Assembly (NCBI RefSeq): GCF_001613085.1
Contig: NZ_BDBR01000009.1
Coordinates: forward strand, 310,001 to 374,000
Direction: 5' to 3'
Length of the DNA stretch: 64,000 bases
From: Nocardia salmonicida NBRC 13393
GTDB taxonomy: Bacteria > Actinomycetota > Actinomycetes > Mycobacteriales > Mycobacteriaceae
A program made the position numbers and the translations under genes. Below the pieces are notes generated by a model. That model ran no database searches. It was not told where the DNA came from and saw only the letters and a list, made by a program, of their open reading frames with translations. Positions 1 through 8,603 of the stretch are shown here, one piece after another. The first letter of the stretch is position 1. Every line of letters begins with the position of its first letter.

Positions 1-176
1 CCGTCGATGCCCTTCACCGCGCGCACCGGGTAGTCCAGCGCGCGCAGTTTGTCGACATCGCGGCGCACCGTGCGGGTGCTGACCTCCAGGCGCTCGGCGA
101 GCTCGTCGCCGGACCATTCGCGCCGGGTTTGCAGCAGTGCGAGCAGCCGAAGTAGCCGCGCCGAAGTTTCTTTCAC
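1..176 (-). CDS. WYL/YafY-type DNA-binding regulator, N-terminal fragment
   Basis: The gene starts with GTG at 176 and runs off the left edge of the window, so only about 58 residues are visible. They form a DeoR/YafY-like winged helix: the stretch [20 protein letters not shown] is the typical recognition-helix region of WYL-family regulators, followed by [15 protein letters not shown]. The ligand-sensing WYL domain would lie outside the window. It is divergent from the epoxide hydrolase, and a short inverted repeat lies between them, so control of that neighbour and of itself is likely by inference. The effector is unknown. Confidence 0.8.
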   Translation of the reverse strand, partial: MKETSARLLRLLALLQTRREWSGDELAERLEVSTRTVRRDVDKLRALDYPVRAVKGID

Positions 177-196
177 GAATTCGACTCTGCCAGTTC

Positions 197-215
197 TATA
201 GGACAGAAGGTGTCC
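197..215. promoter_or_regulatory. Putative operator/promoter between WYL regulator and epoxide hydrolase
   Basis: GGACA at 201-205 and TGTCC at 211-215 form a perfect inverted repeat with a 5-base spacer. A -10-like TATAGG lies at 197-202. The pair sits in the 63-base divergent gap, as expected for a WYL regulator site. GTG at 210 is 7 bases after the -10-like element and could be a leaderless start for the hydrolase. Both readings are inference. Confidence 0.4.
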
Positions 216-239
216 GCTTGTGCTCATAGTGTTGTTCTT

Positions 240-1397
240 ATGAGCAACGAGATCACCCCGTTCCACATCGAGATCCCGCAGTCCGAGCTGGACTACCTCC
301 AGGCCCGGCTGACCGACGCCCGCTGGCCCGCCGAGCAGCCGGGCGCCGCGTGGAGTCGCGGTGTGCCGGTCGCGTATCTGCGCGAGTTGGCCGAATACTG
401 GCGGACCTCCTACGACTGGCGCGCCGCCGAGGCGGAGCTGAACAAGTTCGCGCAGTTCACCACCGAGATCGACGGCCAGCACATCTACTTCCTGCACGTT
501 CGATCGGCGAATCCCGATGCCACGCCGCTGATCCTGACGCACGGCTGGCCGGGTTCGGTCGTCGAGTTCCTCGATGTGATCGGCCCGCTCACCGACCCCG
601 CGGCTTACGGCGGCGATCCGGCCGACGCCTTCCACCTGGTGATTCCGTCGCTGCCCGGCTTCGGGTTCTCCGGACCGGTCACCGAGGAGGGCTGGGATCC
701 GGCCCGCATCGGCAAGGCGTGGGTCGAGTTGATGAACAGGCTCGGCTACGACAGCTACGGTGCGCAGGGTGGTGACTGGGGTGCGTTCGTCACGCCCGAA
801 GTGGGACGCGCGGGCGGCGACAAGGTGATCGGCGTGCACGTCAACGCCGCGACCTTCGGGTTCATCCCGTTCGGCCCGGTCTCCGACGAGGAGAAGGCGA
901 CGATGACCGCGTCCGAACTGGCTCGGCTCGATCGCCTCGCGCAGTTCAAGAGCGAGGGCAACGGCTACTTCCGGATCCAGGCGTCCCGCCCGCAGACCGT
1001 GGCCTACGGCCTGCACGATTCCCCGATCGGCCAGCTCGCGTGGATCGTGGAGAAGTTCAAGGAGTGGACGTTCCCGGCCGCCGGCCTGCCGGAGGACGCT
1101 GTGGATCGGGATCGGCTCCTGACCAACGTGATGCTCTACTGGCTCACGGGCACCGCGGGTTCGTCGGCCGCGCTGTACTACGAGGCCACCCACGTCCGCT
1201 CCTGGGAGACCACGCCGCTCACCACGCCCACCGGCGTCGCTGTGTTCGCCGAGGACGTCGCGATCCGGCGCTACGCCTCCGCGGACACCGACATCGTGCA
1301 CTGGTCGGAGTTCGACCAGGGTGGCCACTTCGCGGCGATGGAAGTGCCGGACCTGCTGGTCGACGACATCCGCGCGTTCTTCCGCGGACTGCGCTAG
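240..1397 (+). CDS. Epoxide hydrolase, EHN-type alpha/beta hydrolase
   Basis: A 385-residue alpha/beta-hydrolase with the N-terminal epoxide-hydrolase region (about residues 4-110) that marks the EHN family. THGWPGS (100-106) carries the oxyanion-hole HGxP-like motif, GGDWG (177-181) holds the likely nucleophile Asp179, and [10 protein letters not shown] near the C-terminus supplies the catalytic His. The family opens epoxides to vicinal diols through an alkyl-enzyme ester. Length fits the family. The start was set at ATG 240 because the family usually begins a few residues before the FHIEIP stretch; an in-frame GTG at 210 would add ten residues. It is divergent from a WYL regulator. The substrate cannot be told from sequence. 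Confidence 0.85.
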   Translation: MSNEITPFHIEIPQSELDYLQARLTDARWPAEQPGAAWSRGVPVAYLRELAEYWRTSYDWRAAEAELNKFAQFTTEIDGQHIYFLHVRSANPDATPLILTHGWPGSVVEFLDVIGPLTDPAAYGGDPADAFHLVIPSLPGFGFSGPVTEEGWDPARIGKAWVELMNRLGYDSYGAQGGDWGAFVTPEVGRAGGDKVIGVHVNAATFGFIPFGPVSDEEKATMTASELARLDRLAQFKSEGNGYFRIQASRPQTVAYGLHDSPIGQLAWIVEKFKEWTFPAAGLPEDAVDRDRLLTNVMLYWLTGTAGSSAALYYEATHVRSWETTPLTTPTGVAVFAEDVAIRRYASADTDIVHWSEFDQGGHFAAMEVPDLLVDDIRAFFRGLR

Positions 1398-1475
1398 TCG
1401 CCCGCAGCGACGGGTCGGCGCGGTTTCTCGGCAGAGCGGGCGGCGTCGACCCCTCGTCGGCGCCGCCGAGTTCGG

Positions 1476-3029
1476 TCAGCCCAGCGCGGCCAGGCCGCGG
1501 CGGTCGATCTTGCCGGTCGGGGTGCGCGGTAGTTCGTCGACGAACAACACATCGCGGGGGGCTTTGAAACGGGCGAGGTGGGTTTTCACGTAGGTGCGGA
1601 CGGTGTCGGCGTCCAGCTCGCCTGCGGCGACGACGAACGCGGCGAGCCGCTGGCCGAATTCCTCGTCGGGCACACCGATCACGGCCGCTTCGGTGATCGA
1701 CGGGTGCTGGTAGAGCAGGTCCTCGATCTCGCCGGGGAAGACGTTCTCCCCACCGGAGACGATCATGTCGTCATCGCGTCCGTCGATGAAAAGCCTTCCG
1801 CTGGAATCGAAGTGACCGAGGTCGCCGGTGCTCATCAGGCCACCACGGATCTGCTTCGACCCGCCGCCGGAGTAGCCGTCGAACGCGATGGTGTTGCCCA
1901 CATAGACGGTGCCGACCGTGCCGGGCCCGCTGATCCGGGCGCCGTCGGCGTCGTAGAGCGCGACGGTGATCCCGACCGGCGCCTTCCCCACGGTGCCGGG
2001 GGCGGCGATCCAGTCCTGCGGGGTGGCGATGGTGGCTGTGCCGGTTTCGGTGCAACCGTAGAAGTTGTACACCACCGGGCCGAAGGTCTCGATCGCCCTG
2101 GTGCCCAACGACGAGGGCAACGCCGCCCCGGCGGTGAACACGATCCGCAGGGAGCTGGTGTCGTTGGCGGACAACAGCTCCGGGTCCAGATCGAGGATGC
2201 GACGCAGCATGGTGGGCACCAGCACGACCATGTCGGCGCGATGCTCGGCGATCTGGGCGAGCGCGCGGGCGGCTTCGAACCGGCCGTGCAGCACGATCGT
2301 CGATCCCAGATTCAGCGAGAGGATGAACTGGGACAGCGCGGTGCCGTGGAACAGTGGCGCGCACAGCAGCACTGTCTGCCCGCGTCGCAGGGGCACCCGG
2401 TCCACGAATTGCGCTGCGGCCAAAGGGGATTCCACTCGTCGCGGTGCGCCCTTGGGGGTGCCCGTCGTTCCGCCGGTGAGCAGGACGAAGCCACCCTGCT
2501 GTGCGGGCGGACTCAGCGGTGCGGCGGTGGGTCGAATCATGGTGTCCAGCAACTTGATCCGTTCGGGCAGATCGTCGGCGACCACGGCCGAAGCCGGGTC
2601 GAGCACGAGAGCCCTGACGCCTTCGCGTTCCAGTACGTCACGCAGCTGTGCCGCGCCGAATCCGGTATTGAGCAACACCAGGCGCGCGCCTAGTTTCGCT
2701 GTGGCAGCCATGGATTCGACGAGTCGCACCCCATCGGGGCAGAGCACGCCTACCGTGTCGTCCGCGCCGAGGCCGTCGGCGTGCCAGGTGGCGGCGAGCG
2801 CGTCGGTGCGTTGGTCCAGCTCGCGGTAGGTGATCCGCTCGTTGCCGCAGATCAGTGCGATGCGGTCGGGTGTGCGCTGTGCCGAGGATCTGATCCCACC
2901 GGCGATCGGGCCGAACGCGCGCATGGTGCGGGCGGTGCGCAGGATCTGTGCGGGGTTTCGCGGATCGATGATCCCGGCCCTCGCCAAGGCGCGAATCTGG
3001 CGCAGCGAGGTCGTGGCGGCGCTCAACAT
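1476..3029 (-). CDS. Acyl-CoA synthetase (AMP-forming, FadD-like)
   Basis: A 517-residue member of the ANL adenylating family, predicted to activate a fatty or related carboxylic acid to its CoA thioester. Visible motifs are the P-loop LLTGGTTGTPKG, YNFYGCTETG (A5 region), STGDLG (hinge-side motif) and the C-terminal PTGKIDRRGL with the catalytic Lys. ATG 3029 overlaps the stop of the upstream lipase gene by 7 bases (3023-3029), so the two are translationally coupled: lipase product may feed this ligase. There is no carrier-protein domain and no sign of a link to the NRPS operon 10 kb away. The longer open frame upstream of 3029 is only readthrough of the lipase gene region. Confidence 0.88.
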   Translation of the reverse strand: MLSAATTSLRQIRALARAGIIDPRNPAQILRTARTMRAFGPIAGGIRSSAQRTPDRIALICGNERITYRELDQRTDALAATWHADGLGADDTVGVLCPDGVRLVESMAATAKLGARLVLLNTGFGAAQLRDVLEREGVRALVLDPASAVVADDLPERIKLLDTMIRPTAAPLSPPAQQGGFVLLTGGTTGTPKGAPRRVESPLAAAQFVDRVPLRRGQTVLLCAPLFHGTALSQFILSLNLGSTIVLHGRFEAARALAQIAEHRADMVVLVPTMLRRILDLDPELLSANDTSSLRIVFTAGAALPSSLGTRAIETFGPVVYNFYGCTETGTATIATPQDWIAAPGTVGKAPVGITVALYDADGARISGPGTVGTVYVGNTIAFDGYSGGGSKQIRGGLMSTGDLGHFDSSGRLFIDGRDDDMIVSGGENVFPGEIEDLLYQHPSITEAAVIGVPDEEFGQRLAAFVVAAGELDADTVRTYVKTHLARFKAPRDVLFVDELPRTPTGKIDRRGLAALG

Positions 3030-4315
3030 ACTCGCGGCCCCGGGTCGGCGCCCGCGGCGACCGCGAGCAACCAGGCGACAGTGCCCAGCTCGGGGACGAT
3101 CTCGGCGCTGATGTGCTCCGAGAACGGCACTCGGATCATCCGCATGTTCACGCCGCGCGCGCAGTAGTCGGCGGAGATCTTGTCGATCGCCAGTTCGGCG
3201 GGCAACAGCTGATCGGTGGTCGAATGCCACATCAGCAGCGGGATATCGGGGGTGTTCTCCGGTGCGCCGAAACTCGCGGCGGACAGGGCGGGTAGCGCGG
3301 CAGCCAGTGCGGCGTCAGGGTCGGTCAGGTACTCCGCCATCGGGCGGAGCAGGGTGGTTGCCACGGAGGTGTAGAGACAGCGTTCCCGCAGGTCATCTGC
3401 CACCCGGCGGCCCTCCGGAGTCAGATACTGCTGCAGTTGTCGCTCGAACTCTGGGTATTCGCGGGCCAGTCCGAGCACAGCCAGCCAGCCGGTGAAGTTG
3501 GCTTGCGGCTGCCGGCCCGAGATCGCGAACGGTGCGATGGCGACCTTGTCGCCCGGGATGCCGCCCTGCGCGCTGCCCTTGATCTCGAGTTCGGGGGCGT
3601 AGTGGCGGCGTTGCTCGGCAGCCGACGCGGACGCGTTGCCGCCACCGGAATAGCCCCACAATCCCACCGGTGCGGCCTCGAGCCCGAGTCCGCCGCGCTT
3701 GGCCGCGCGGATGCCGTCGAGCACCATCCGGCCCTCGCTGGGCGACATGATCGTGTTCTCTTTACCGTCGAAATCGGTGATCACCACCGCGGCGCCCGCG
3801 GAAAGGAACTGGCCCATGATGGCCACCTCCTTCTGGATTCCCGCGCGCAGGGTGTAGGACGGATTGCACTGCTGGCCGAGGCTGTCGATCGCCTCCTGAT
3901 ACGAAATCAGTGGGCGCGCACCGGGGCCCAGCCACGGGATGCCCGGTATCAGCACGGTGGTCGCGGTCGCGATCGGGTTGTCGTGCACGTCGGAGGTGCG
4001 CAGCAGCAATTGCGTGGTGTGCACCGGGGCGGGAATGCCGAGCACGTGGGTCTGCACGACCCGGCTGCGGATCACCTCGCCGTTGGCATAACCGGTGAGA
4101 TCAACCGGATCGGCGTACCAGGGGTCGTGCTTCGGTGTGGGGATCGGCACGACCGCCGGATACACCTGCGCCTCGTTCGGCAGTGGGGGCAGTTCGAAAT
4201 CCTCGGCGTTCGCGGGCCCCGCTGCCACCAGCGCTGTTATCGCGAGCAGAGGCAGGGCTCGGGCGCCGAGCCGTGGGAGCCGGGGCGACCGGCAGGTGGC
4301 CGTGCTGCGCTGCAT
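3023..4315 (-). CDS. Secreted lipase (LIP family, PF03583-like)
   Basis: A 430-residue exported lipase/esterase. Residues 1-37 form a Sec signal peptide (basic start, hydrophobic core, ANA before the cleavage site at 37/38). The nucleophile elbow GYSGGG puts the catalytic Ser at 223. The family hydrolyses triacylglycerols or other esters outside the cell; Nocardia and mycobacteria carry many copies. AAGGAG at 4321-4326 precedes the ATG. It is the first gene of a two-gene unit with the acyl-CoA synthetase and is divergent from a TetR regulator, with a palindrome in between. Expected role: release of fatty acids that the ligase then activates. Confidence 0.87.
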   Translation of the reverse strand: MQRSTATCRSPRLPRLGARALPLLAITALVAAGPANAEDFELPPLPNEAQVYPAVVPIPTPKHDPWYADPVDLTGYANGEVIRSRVVQTHVLGIPAPVHTTQLLLRTSDVHDNPIATATTVLIPGIPWLGPGARPLISYQEAIDSLGQQCNPSYTLRAGIQKEVAIMGQFLSAGAAVVITDFDGKENTIMSPSEGRMVLDGIRAAKRGGLGLEAAPVGLWGYSGGGNASASAAEQRRHYAPELEIKGSAQGGIPGDKVAIAPFAISGRQPQANFTGWLAVLGLAREYPEFERQLQQYLTPEGRRVADDLRERCLYTSVATTLLRPMAEYLTDPDAALAAALPALSAASFGAPENTPDIPLLMWHSTTDQLLPAELAIDKISADYCARGVNMRMIRVPFSEHISAEIVPELGTVAWLLAVAAGADPGPRVC

Positions 4316-4355
4316 GGCATCTCCTTCGATTGGTGATGCTGATTACAGCACGACG

Positions 4356-4372
4356 TCTTGTTAAGAACAAGA
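4356..4372. promoter_or_regulatory. 17-bp palindromic operator candidate for the TetR regulator
   Basis: TCTTGTT at 4356-4362 and AACAAGA at 4366-4372 are perfect inverted arms around AAG. The site lies in the 95-base divergent gap between the lipase operon and the TetR gene, where TetR proteins usually bind. Its size and symmetry fit a TetR dimer site; binding is inferred. Confidence 0.6.
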
Positions 4373-4397
4373 GTCCTTGTTTTTATTTGGCAATCTG

Positions 4398-4403
4398 TAG
4401 GCT
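4398..4403 (+). promoter_or_regulatory. -10 element (TAGGCT) for a leaderless TetR transcript
   Basis: TAGGCT fits the actinobacterial TANNNT -10 consensus and lies exactly 7 bases before GTG 4411. That is the spacing expected when transcription starts at the first base of the start codon. Confidence 0.5.
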
Positions 4404-4410
4404 GAGCTGC

Positions 4411-5088
4411 GTGACGTCGACCGACAAGAGCCAAGTCCGCTCCCGGCGCATCCAGGGCCTGGACGCCGAGCAGCGCCGTGCGCGCAGGCGTGAACAGATC
4501 CTGGCCGCCGCCTTCGACCTGATCGCCGCCGACGGTTACGTCAACACCGCGATCGAGCAGATCTGCCAGACCGCCTTCGTCGGCAACAAGGCCTTCTACG
4601 AGCTCTTCGACAGCAAAGAAGACTGCTACCTGGCGCTGCTGCAGCAGCAGAGCGAACTCTCCAAGGACAGGGTCGCCGCCGCGCTGTCGGCCTCCTCGGG
4701 CGCCCGCGACGACGTGGTCGCCGCCGTCATCGGCGCCTTCGCCCACTCGATGGTCGACGACCCCCGCGTGGCGAAGGTGACTTTCGGTGAGGCCAGCGGC
4801 ATTTCGGCCAAAGTCGAACAGCAGCGCCGGGCCAACCGCCGCTGGGCCGCCCAGTTCCTCGAAACCCTGTGGCGCGAATACGGATTCGTTCCCCCCGAAG
4901 GCATCGGCGTCGACCTGCACGCGCTGGCCGTCTCCGCGATCGGCGGCCTGTTCGAAACCGTCGCCGACTGGCTCCACACCGACGCCGGTGCGACAGGCGA
5001 CATCGATGTGCTGATCAGAGACCTCACGGCCTTCATCGAAATCGTGCACCTGGGACTAGCCGCCGCCGCGAACGGTCCAGGGCGCTGA
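4411..5088 (+). CDS. TetR/AcrR family transcriptional regulator
   Basis: A 225-residue regulator. The N-terminal helix-turn-helix covers about residues 22-70 (RRREQILAAAFDLIAADGYV, then AFVGNKAFYELFDSKEDCYL), a standard TetR reading head. The remaining helical part is the variable ligand and dimer domain. GTG 4411 was chosen because translation from it gives a normal TetR N-terminus and because a TANNNT box sits 7 bases upstream, consistent with a leaderless mRNA. It is divergent from the lipase/acyl-CoA ligase operon and a perfect 17-bp palindrome lies between, so repression of that operon, relieved by a fatty acid or acyl-CoA, is the simplest inference. Confidence 0.88.
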   Translation: MTSTDKSQVRSRRIQGLDAEQRRARRREQILAAAFDLIAADGYVNTAIEQICQTAFVGNKAFYELFDSKEDCYLALLQQQSELSKDRVAAALSASSGARDDVVAAVIGAFAHSMVDDPRVAKVTFGEASGISAKVEQQRRANRRWAAQFLETLWREYGFVPPEGIGVDLHALAVSAIGGLFETVADWLHTDAGATGDIDVLIRDLTAFIEIVHLGLAAAANGPGR

Positions 5089-5152
5089 GGGTGCAGTCCC
5101 GAGGACAAATTTTCCGCGCCACGGAGGACGATTTCGGTGAGGGTTCGCCCTC

Positions 5153-5199
5153 TTGTCGTTTTATGGCGACAAATGATATTGTCTTCATATGGCGACAAT
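5153..5199. promoter_or_regulatory. Tandem hipBA operators and -10 box
   Basis: Two inverted repeats of the form TTGTC-N10-GACAA lie at 5153-5172 and 5179-5198, the second extended by one A/T pair to 5178-5199. Their centres are 26 bases apart. The second covers the hipB start codon at 5189. A -10-like TATTGT (5177-5182) lies 6 bases before that codon, suggesting a leaderless mRNA. HipB proteins repress their own operons by binding paired palindromes, so autoregulation is well supported by layout. Confidence 0.65.
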
Positions 5200-5482
5200 C
5201 GAGGTATTCCGAGCGGACGACCTCGGCCCTGCCTTACGTGAGGCGCGAATTGCCGAAGATCTGACTCAGCAGGGCCTGGCCTCGATCGCCGGAGTCGGTC
5301 GCCAATGGCTCAATGCGTTCGAGGCCGGGCAGAAGGGCTCCGCCCCGCTGGACATGGTCATGCGTGTGATATCCGCCCTCGGTGTATCAGTGACGCTGTC
5401 CCGCCGAGCACCGGAACTCTCATTCCAGGTCGATGACGAGCCCATCGACCTCGACTCTCTTGTCGACGGCCCGCACCAATGA
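5189..5482 (+). CDS. hipB: HipB-like antitoxin, XRE family
   Basis: A 97-residue Cro/C1-type helix-turn-helix protein (about residues 12-68: LREARIAEDLTQQGLASIAG followed by VGRQWLNAFEAGQKG). This is the antitoxin and repressor partner of HipA kinases. Its 3' end overlaps the hipA start by 4 bases (ATGA), giving tight coupling. Two TTGTC-N10-GACAA palindromes precede it, one across its own start codon. The acidic C-terminal tail (VDDEPIDLDSLVDG) may be the part that contacts HipA or is degraded; that is inference. Confidence 0.88.
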   Translation: MATIEVFRADDLGPALREARIAEDLTQQGLASIAGVGRQWLNAFEAGQKGSAPLDMVMRVISALGVSVTLSRRAPELSFQVDDEPIDLDSLVDGPHQ

Positions 5483-6762
5483 CGCAATCGAACGATCACG
5501 TCCTCTATGTGGTGATGAACGGCCGGGTGATCGGCGATATTCAGCGCTCGAGTCAACGCAGAATGAGGCTCCGTTACGCGGAACATGTGCCAGGCCGATT
5601 CACTCCGCTGTCTGTGTCGATGCGGGGTCCCATGGGCCGCTATCGGGAGAGCGTCCTGGCACCTTGGCTGGAAGGGCTGCTTCCGGACCGTCCAGAAACC
5701 TTGCGCCAGTGGCGCCGTCGATTCGGTATCGCCGGTGACAACAGTTCCTTCTCGCTGCTCCGACACGTCGGCGAGGACGTTGCCGGCGCTGCCCAGTTCG
5801 TCCGACCGGACCGGCTCGACTTCATCCAGGAACGGCAAGGTGAGCTCGGTGAACTGGGGCCGACTCAGATCGCGGAAATGCTGCGCCGAGCGAAGGCTGA
5901 CCTCCCGATCTCGGCCGCTGACGACACGTCCGGCAAGTTCTCGCTCGCTGGAGCCCAAGCAAAGATCGCCCTCCACCGGACCCTCGATGGCTGGAGCGAC
6001 CCGGCTGGTGCCATCCCGTCGACACACATCATCAAACCTCCCGTCCCCAACATGCTCGACCAGGACTTAGCAGAGGCGGTCACTCTGAGAACTGCGGCCG
6101 ACCTCGGTCTTCGCGCCGCGTCTTGCGCCATCGAGGAGTTCGATGACGAGCGCGCCATCGTCGTCGCCCGCTACGACCGAATTCTGCGTAACGACCAGTG
6201 GCAACGCGTCCATCAGGAGGATATGTGCCAAGCGATGGCGATCTGGCCGATTCACAAGTACCAAAGTCAGGGTGGCCCAGGCGCCGAGACGATTGCGGAC
6301 CTCATCCGCACCAGTAGTCATCGCCCTGAGGAGGACAACCGCCGTTTCGCGCAGGCACTCGTCTTCAATTGGCTGATCTGCGGCACCGACGCGCACGCGA
6401 GAAACTATTCACTGTTGCTCAGCGGTGAATCGGTACGACTCGCACCGCTCTACGACCTGAACTCGCACCTTGCTTACTCTGACGGCTCGGGCAACGACCT
6501 GTCCATGAGCATGCATGAGCAGTTCCGCGCCGAACAGATGACCGTGACCGACTGGCTTCGATTCGCCCCCGCCATTCATGTCGAGCCCGATTGGTTGCGC
6601 GAGGAGATCGACCGCCAGTCCGACGGGTTGATGAACGCCATGACGACTGCTACCCAGCAAGACGACATCGCGCGATACAACAGCCCGACGATCACGAGAC
6701 TTCTCAGCAATACAGAACGATGGATCGACAGGGTGGTTTCGGGACCGCGATTTCAGCGCTGA
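5479..6762 (+). CDS. hipA: HipA-like Ser/Thr kinase toxin
   Basis: A 427-residue HipA family protein of normal length. HipA toxins phosphorylate a translation factor (glutamyl-tRNA synthetase in E. coli) and cause growth arrest and persistence. Motifs in order: SLAGAQAK (155-162, ATP-loop region), RYDR (231-234), HQEDMCQA (245-252), GTDAHARNYS (302-311, catalytic loop with Asp and Asn) and APLYDLNS (322-329, Mg-binding Asp). All catalytic residues look intact, so it is likely active. It follows hipB with a 4-base overlap. The pair has a less extreme base bias than its neighbours, in keeping with horizontal transfer. Confidence 0.9.
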   Translation: MTQSNDHVLYVVMNGRVIGDIQRSSQRRMRLRYAEHVPGRFTPLSVSMRGPMGRYRESVLAPWLEGLLPDRPETLRQWRRRFGIAGDNSSFSLLRHVGEDVAGAAQFVRPDRLDFIQERQGELGELGPTQIAEMLRRAKADLPISAADDTSGKFSLAGAQAKIALHRTLDGWSDPAGAIPSTHIIKPPVPNMLDQDLAEAVTLRTAADLGLRAASCAIEEFDDERAIVVARYDRILRNDQWQRVHQEDMCQAMAIWPIHKYQSQGGPGAETIADLIRTSSHRPEEDNRRFAQALVFNWLICGTDAHARNYSLLLSGESVRLAPLYDLNSHLAYSDGSGNDLSMSMHEQFRAEQMTVTDWLRFAPAIHVEPDWLREEIDRQSDGLMNAMTTATQQDDIARYNSPTITRLLSNTERWIDRVVSGPRFQR

Positions 6763-6782
6763 CCGACGTGCAAAGCCGTTGG

Positions 6783-8510
6783 TCAGGGTGCGAATCCGAT
6801 CAGCTGTAGGCCTGCGGATTTGTCGTCGAAGGGGATCAGGATGATGCCGGGGGCGGCGATGATCTGGGAGGCCTGTCCGGATCCGAGGGGTACCGGGGGC
6901 GTGTTCTCGACGAGGTCGGCGCGTCGCCACGTACGCAATTGCGCATCACCGACAGCGATCAATTCGTCGGTGAGCAGTACCGAGTCGAACGGTGAGACAC
7001 CGCCCAGCCTGGCATCGGGGTCGGTGAGCGACCGGTCTGGCGCTCCGCCCTGCGACAGCGTGATCCCAGTACTCCAGGAGTTGGTGACGAGGGTGCCGGT
7101 CGCCGGATCGTTGGCGATCACCTTGACATAGTCGGCTGCGACGGGGGCAGTACCGAGCAGTCCAGGAGCCGAGACGACCAGGTGGTCGAGTGGTGCGTTC
7201 CGGTAGGCCCAGTCAACCGACAGCGCGTCCTCCTGTACAGAAACCTTCGGTGCGCGATCGGGGTCGGGATCAGGGAGATCACGCTTCGCCGTCTCCGCGC
7301 CCGTGGCTGGATCTAGCGCGAGGACGGTAGTCCACGCGGACTCCTTGTTTCGGCATACCCGCACCTGGTAGACCGCAGGGGAGGTGATCGCGATCCGCGA
7401 CGTCATGTTGTCGCAGCCATCCGGTGTGGCGGGCTCGGACCACATGTGTCGCCCGGTGCGCGCGTCATACCGGGCGAAGTTGCCGTACGAACCGCCGAAG
7501 AGTTCGTCGTCGACCAAGGCCAGCATCGGTTCGCTCGAGGCGCCGAAGCCGCTTGCGACTCGCATCGCGGATCTGCTGTCGTCGGCGAATTCGGATTCGG
7601 TCCAGAGCTTTTCGCCAGTGGTGGCGTCGAATGCGATCCACCCGAGGTGGTTCCAGCTGGTGAGGACGGTGTTCTCGGAGGGGATGGAGAGCAAGTTGCT
7701 TTCCTCGTGGTGCACGCCGTCTTCGGCTGCGTCCGGTCGTAGGTAGTGCCAGCGGGCGCTGCCGGTTGCTCCGTCGTAGGCGGTGATGCCGGTCGGCGTG
7801 CCGATGATGAAGCCGGGTCCGCCGACGACCACCCTGCTCTCCTTCGGTAGAGCGATGCGAAATCGCTCCTGCCCGAGTCGATTCGGGATCGGCGGCGCGA
7901 CTACCGAGGCGGCGATGCGATGGTCGATGAACCGGTCGTCGTCACCGACCCACAGTGCTCCACCGGTGGTAAGCGCGCACAGCAGCAGGCCGATCGTGGC
8001 AGGCACCGCGATCGTGCGCGCCGTCGGTGTGAAACGTTGTGCGGCGGTGAGGGGATAGCTGACGACAAGGATGCCGAGGCACACGAGAACCCAGGCGGCG
8101 AGCGCGGTGGGCAGCTGGGGAAAGGCCGCGTAGTGCTCGAATATCTGCTCAGCGACGGACGGGACGTGTAGTTGCATCGTGCGCACGATGGCGGCGGCCA
8201 GGACCAGATATATCGTCGTGCCGGGGTTGCCGAAACCCGCTGCGCGCAGTCGTCGCGCCGACAGCAGAACGGCAGCAATGATGAGCAGTGCCACGACGCC
8301 GACCACGATGGCGGACATTCCCACGGCATCGGGTAGCTCGGCTCGAGCATCGTCTCGTGGCGTGGCCGGATTCGCGACGGCGAGGAACCGACTGTAGAGG
8401 CCGAGAGCGACACCACCGATCAGTACCGCGGTACCGAGGGCTGCGGTAATCGTTGCCAGCCGCGAATAGTCCGGTAGCCGTGGCAAAGACGTAGTCCGGC
8501 TGTTGTTCAT
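6783..8510 (-). CDS. Membrane-anchored PQQ-like beta-propeller protein
   Basis: A 575-residue protein. The first third holds about five hydrophobic helices (roughly residues 20-42, 65-84, 97-112, 131-152 and 167-190). From about residue 220 to the end there is a beta-propeller with repeats such as AYDGATGSARWHY, AFDATTGEKLWTE and RYDARTGRHMW, the DxxTGxxxW pattern of PQQ-like blades. No quinoprotein catalytic residues can be named, so the propeller is probably a binding or scaffold domain outside the membrane. GGGGAGGG precedes the ATG. The upstream region has TATCCT and a 15-bp palindrome at the expected transcription start. Function unknown. Confidence 0.75.
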   Translation of the reverse strand: MNNSRTTSLPRLPDYSRLATITAALGTAVLIGGVALGLYSRFLAVANPATPRDDARAELPDAVGMSAIVVGVVALLIIAAVLLSARRLRAAGFGNPGTTIYLVLAAAIVRTMQLHVPSVAEQIFEHYAAFPQLPTALAAWVLVCLGILVVSYPLTAAQRFTPTARTIAVPATIGLLLCALTTGGALWVGDDDRFIDHRIAASVVAPPIPNRLGQERFRIALPKESRVVVGGPGFIIGTPTGITAYDGATGSARWHYLRPDAAEDGVHHEESNLLSIPSENTVLTSWNHLGWIAFDATTGEKLWTESEFADDSRSAMRVASGFGASSEPMLALVDDELFGGSYGNFARYDARTGRHMWSEPATPDGCDNMTSRIAITSPAVYQVRVCRNKESAWTTVLALDPATGAETAKRDLPDPDPDRAPKVSVQEDALSVDWAYRNAPLDHLVVSAPGLLGTAPVAADYVKVIANDPATGTLVTNSWSTGITLSQGGAPDRSLTDPDARLGGVSPFDSVLLTDELIAVGDAQLRTWRRADLVENTPPVPLGSGQASQIIAAPGIILIPFDDKSAGLQLIGFAP

Positions 8511-8529
8511 CGACCCTCCCCAGCGATGG

Positions 8530-8555
8530 CGCGACAGAGTCGCGTCCTGAGGATA
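8530..8555 (-). promoter_or_regulatory. Promoter and palindrome upstream of the propeller gene
   Basis: Read on the minus strand, TATCCT (8555-8550) is a plausible -10. The perfect palindrome CGCGAC-AGA-GTCGCG (8530-8544) lies directly after it, over the expected transcription start. Such a position suits a repressor site. No cognate regulator is adjacent. Confidence 0.35.
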
Positions 8556-8603
8556 GCGGGCTCACGGCTACCGACCGTTCGGGAGGCAGTACCCGCGGGC
8601 TCT

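Noticed and set aside
1424..1470. GGCGGCG/CGCCGCC repeats between epoxide hydrolase and ligase genes as a terminator
   Set aside because: Pairing is imperfect and there is no T-run; GC-rich sequence makes such matches frequent.
1476..3029. The acyl-CoA ligase as fatty-acid loader for NRPS1
   Set aside because: It is coupled to a secreted lipase under a TetR regulator, 7 kb beyond fecB, and shows no carrier-protein context.
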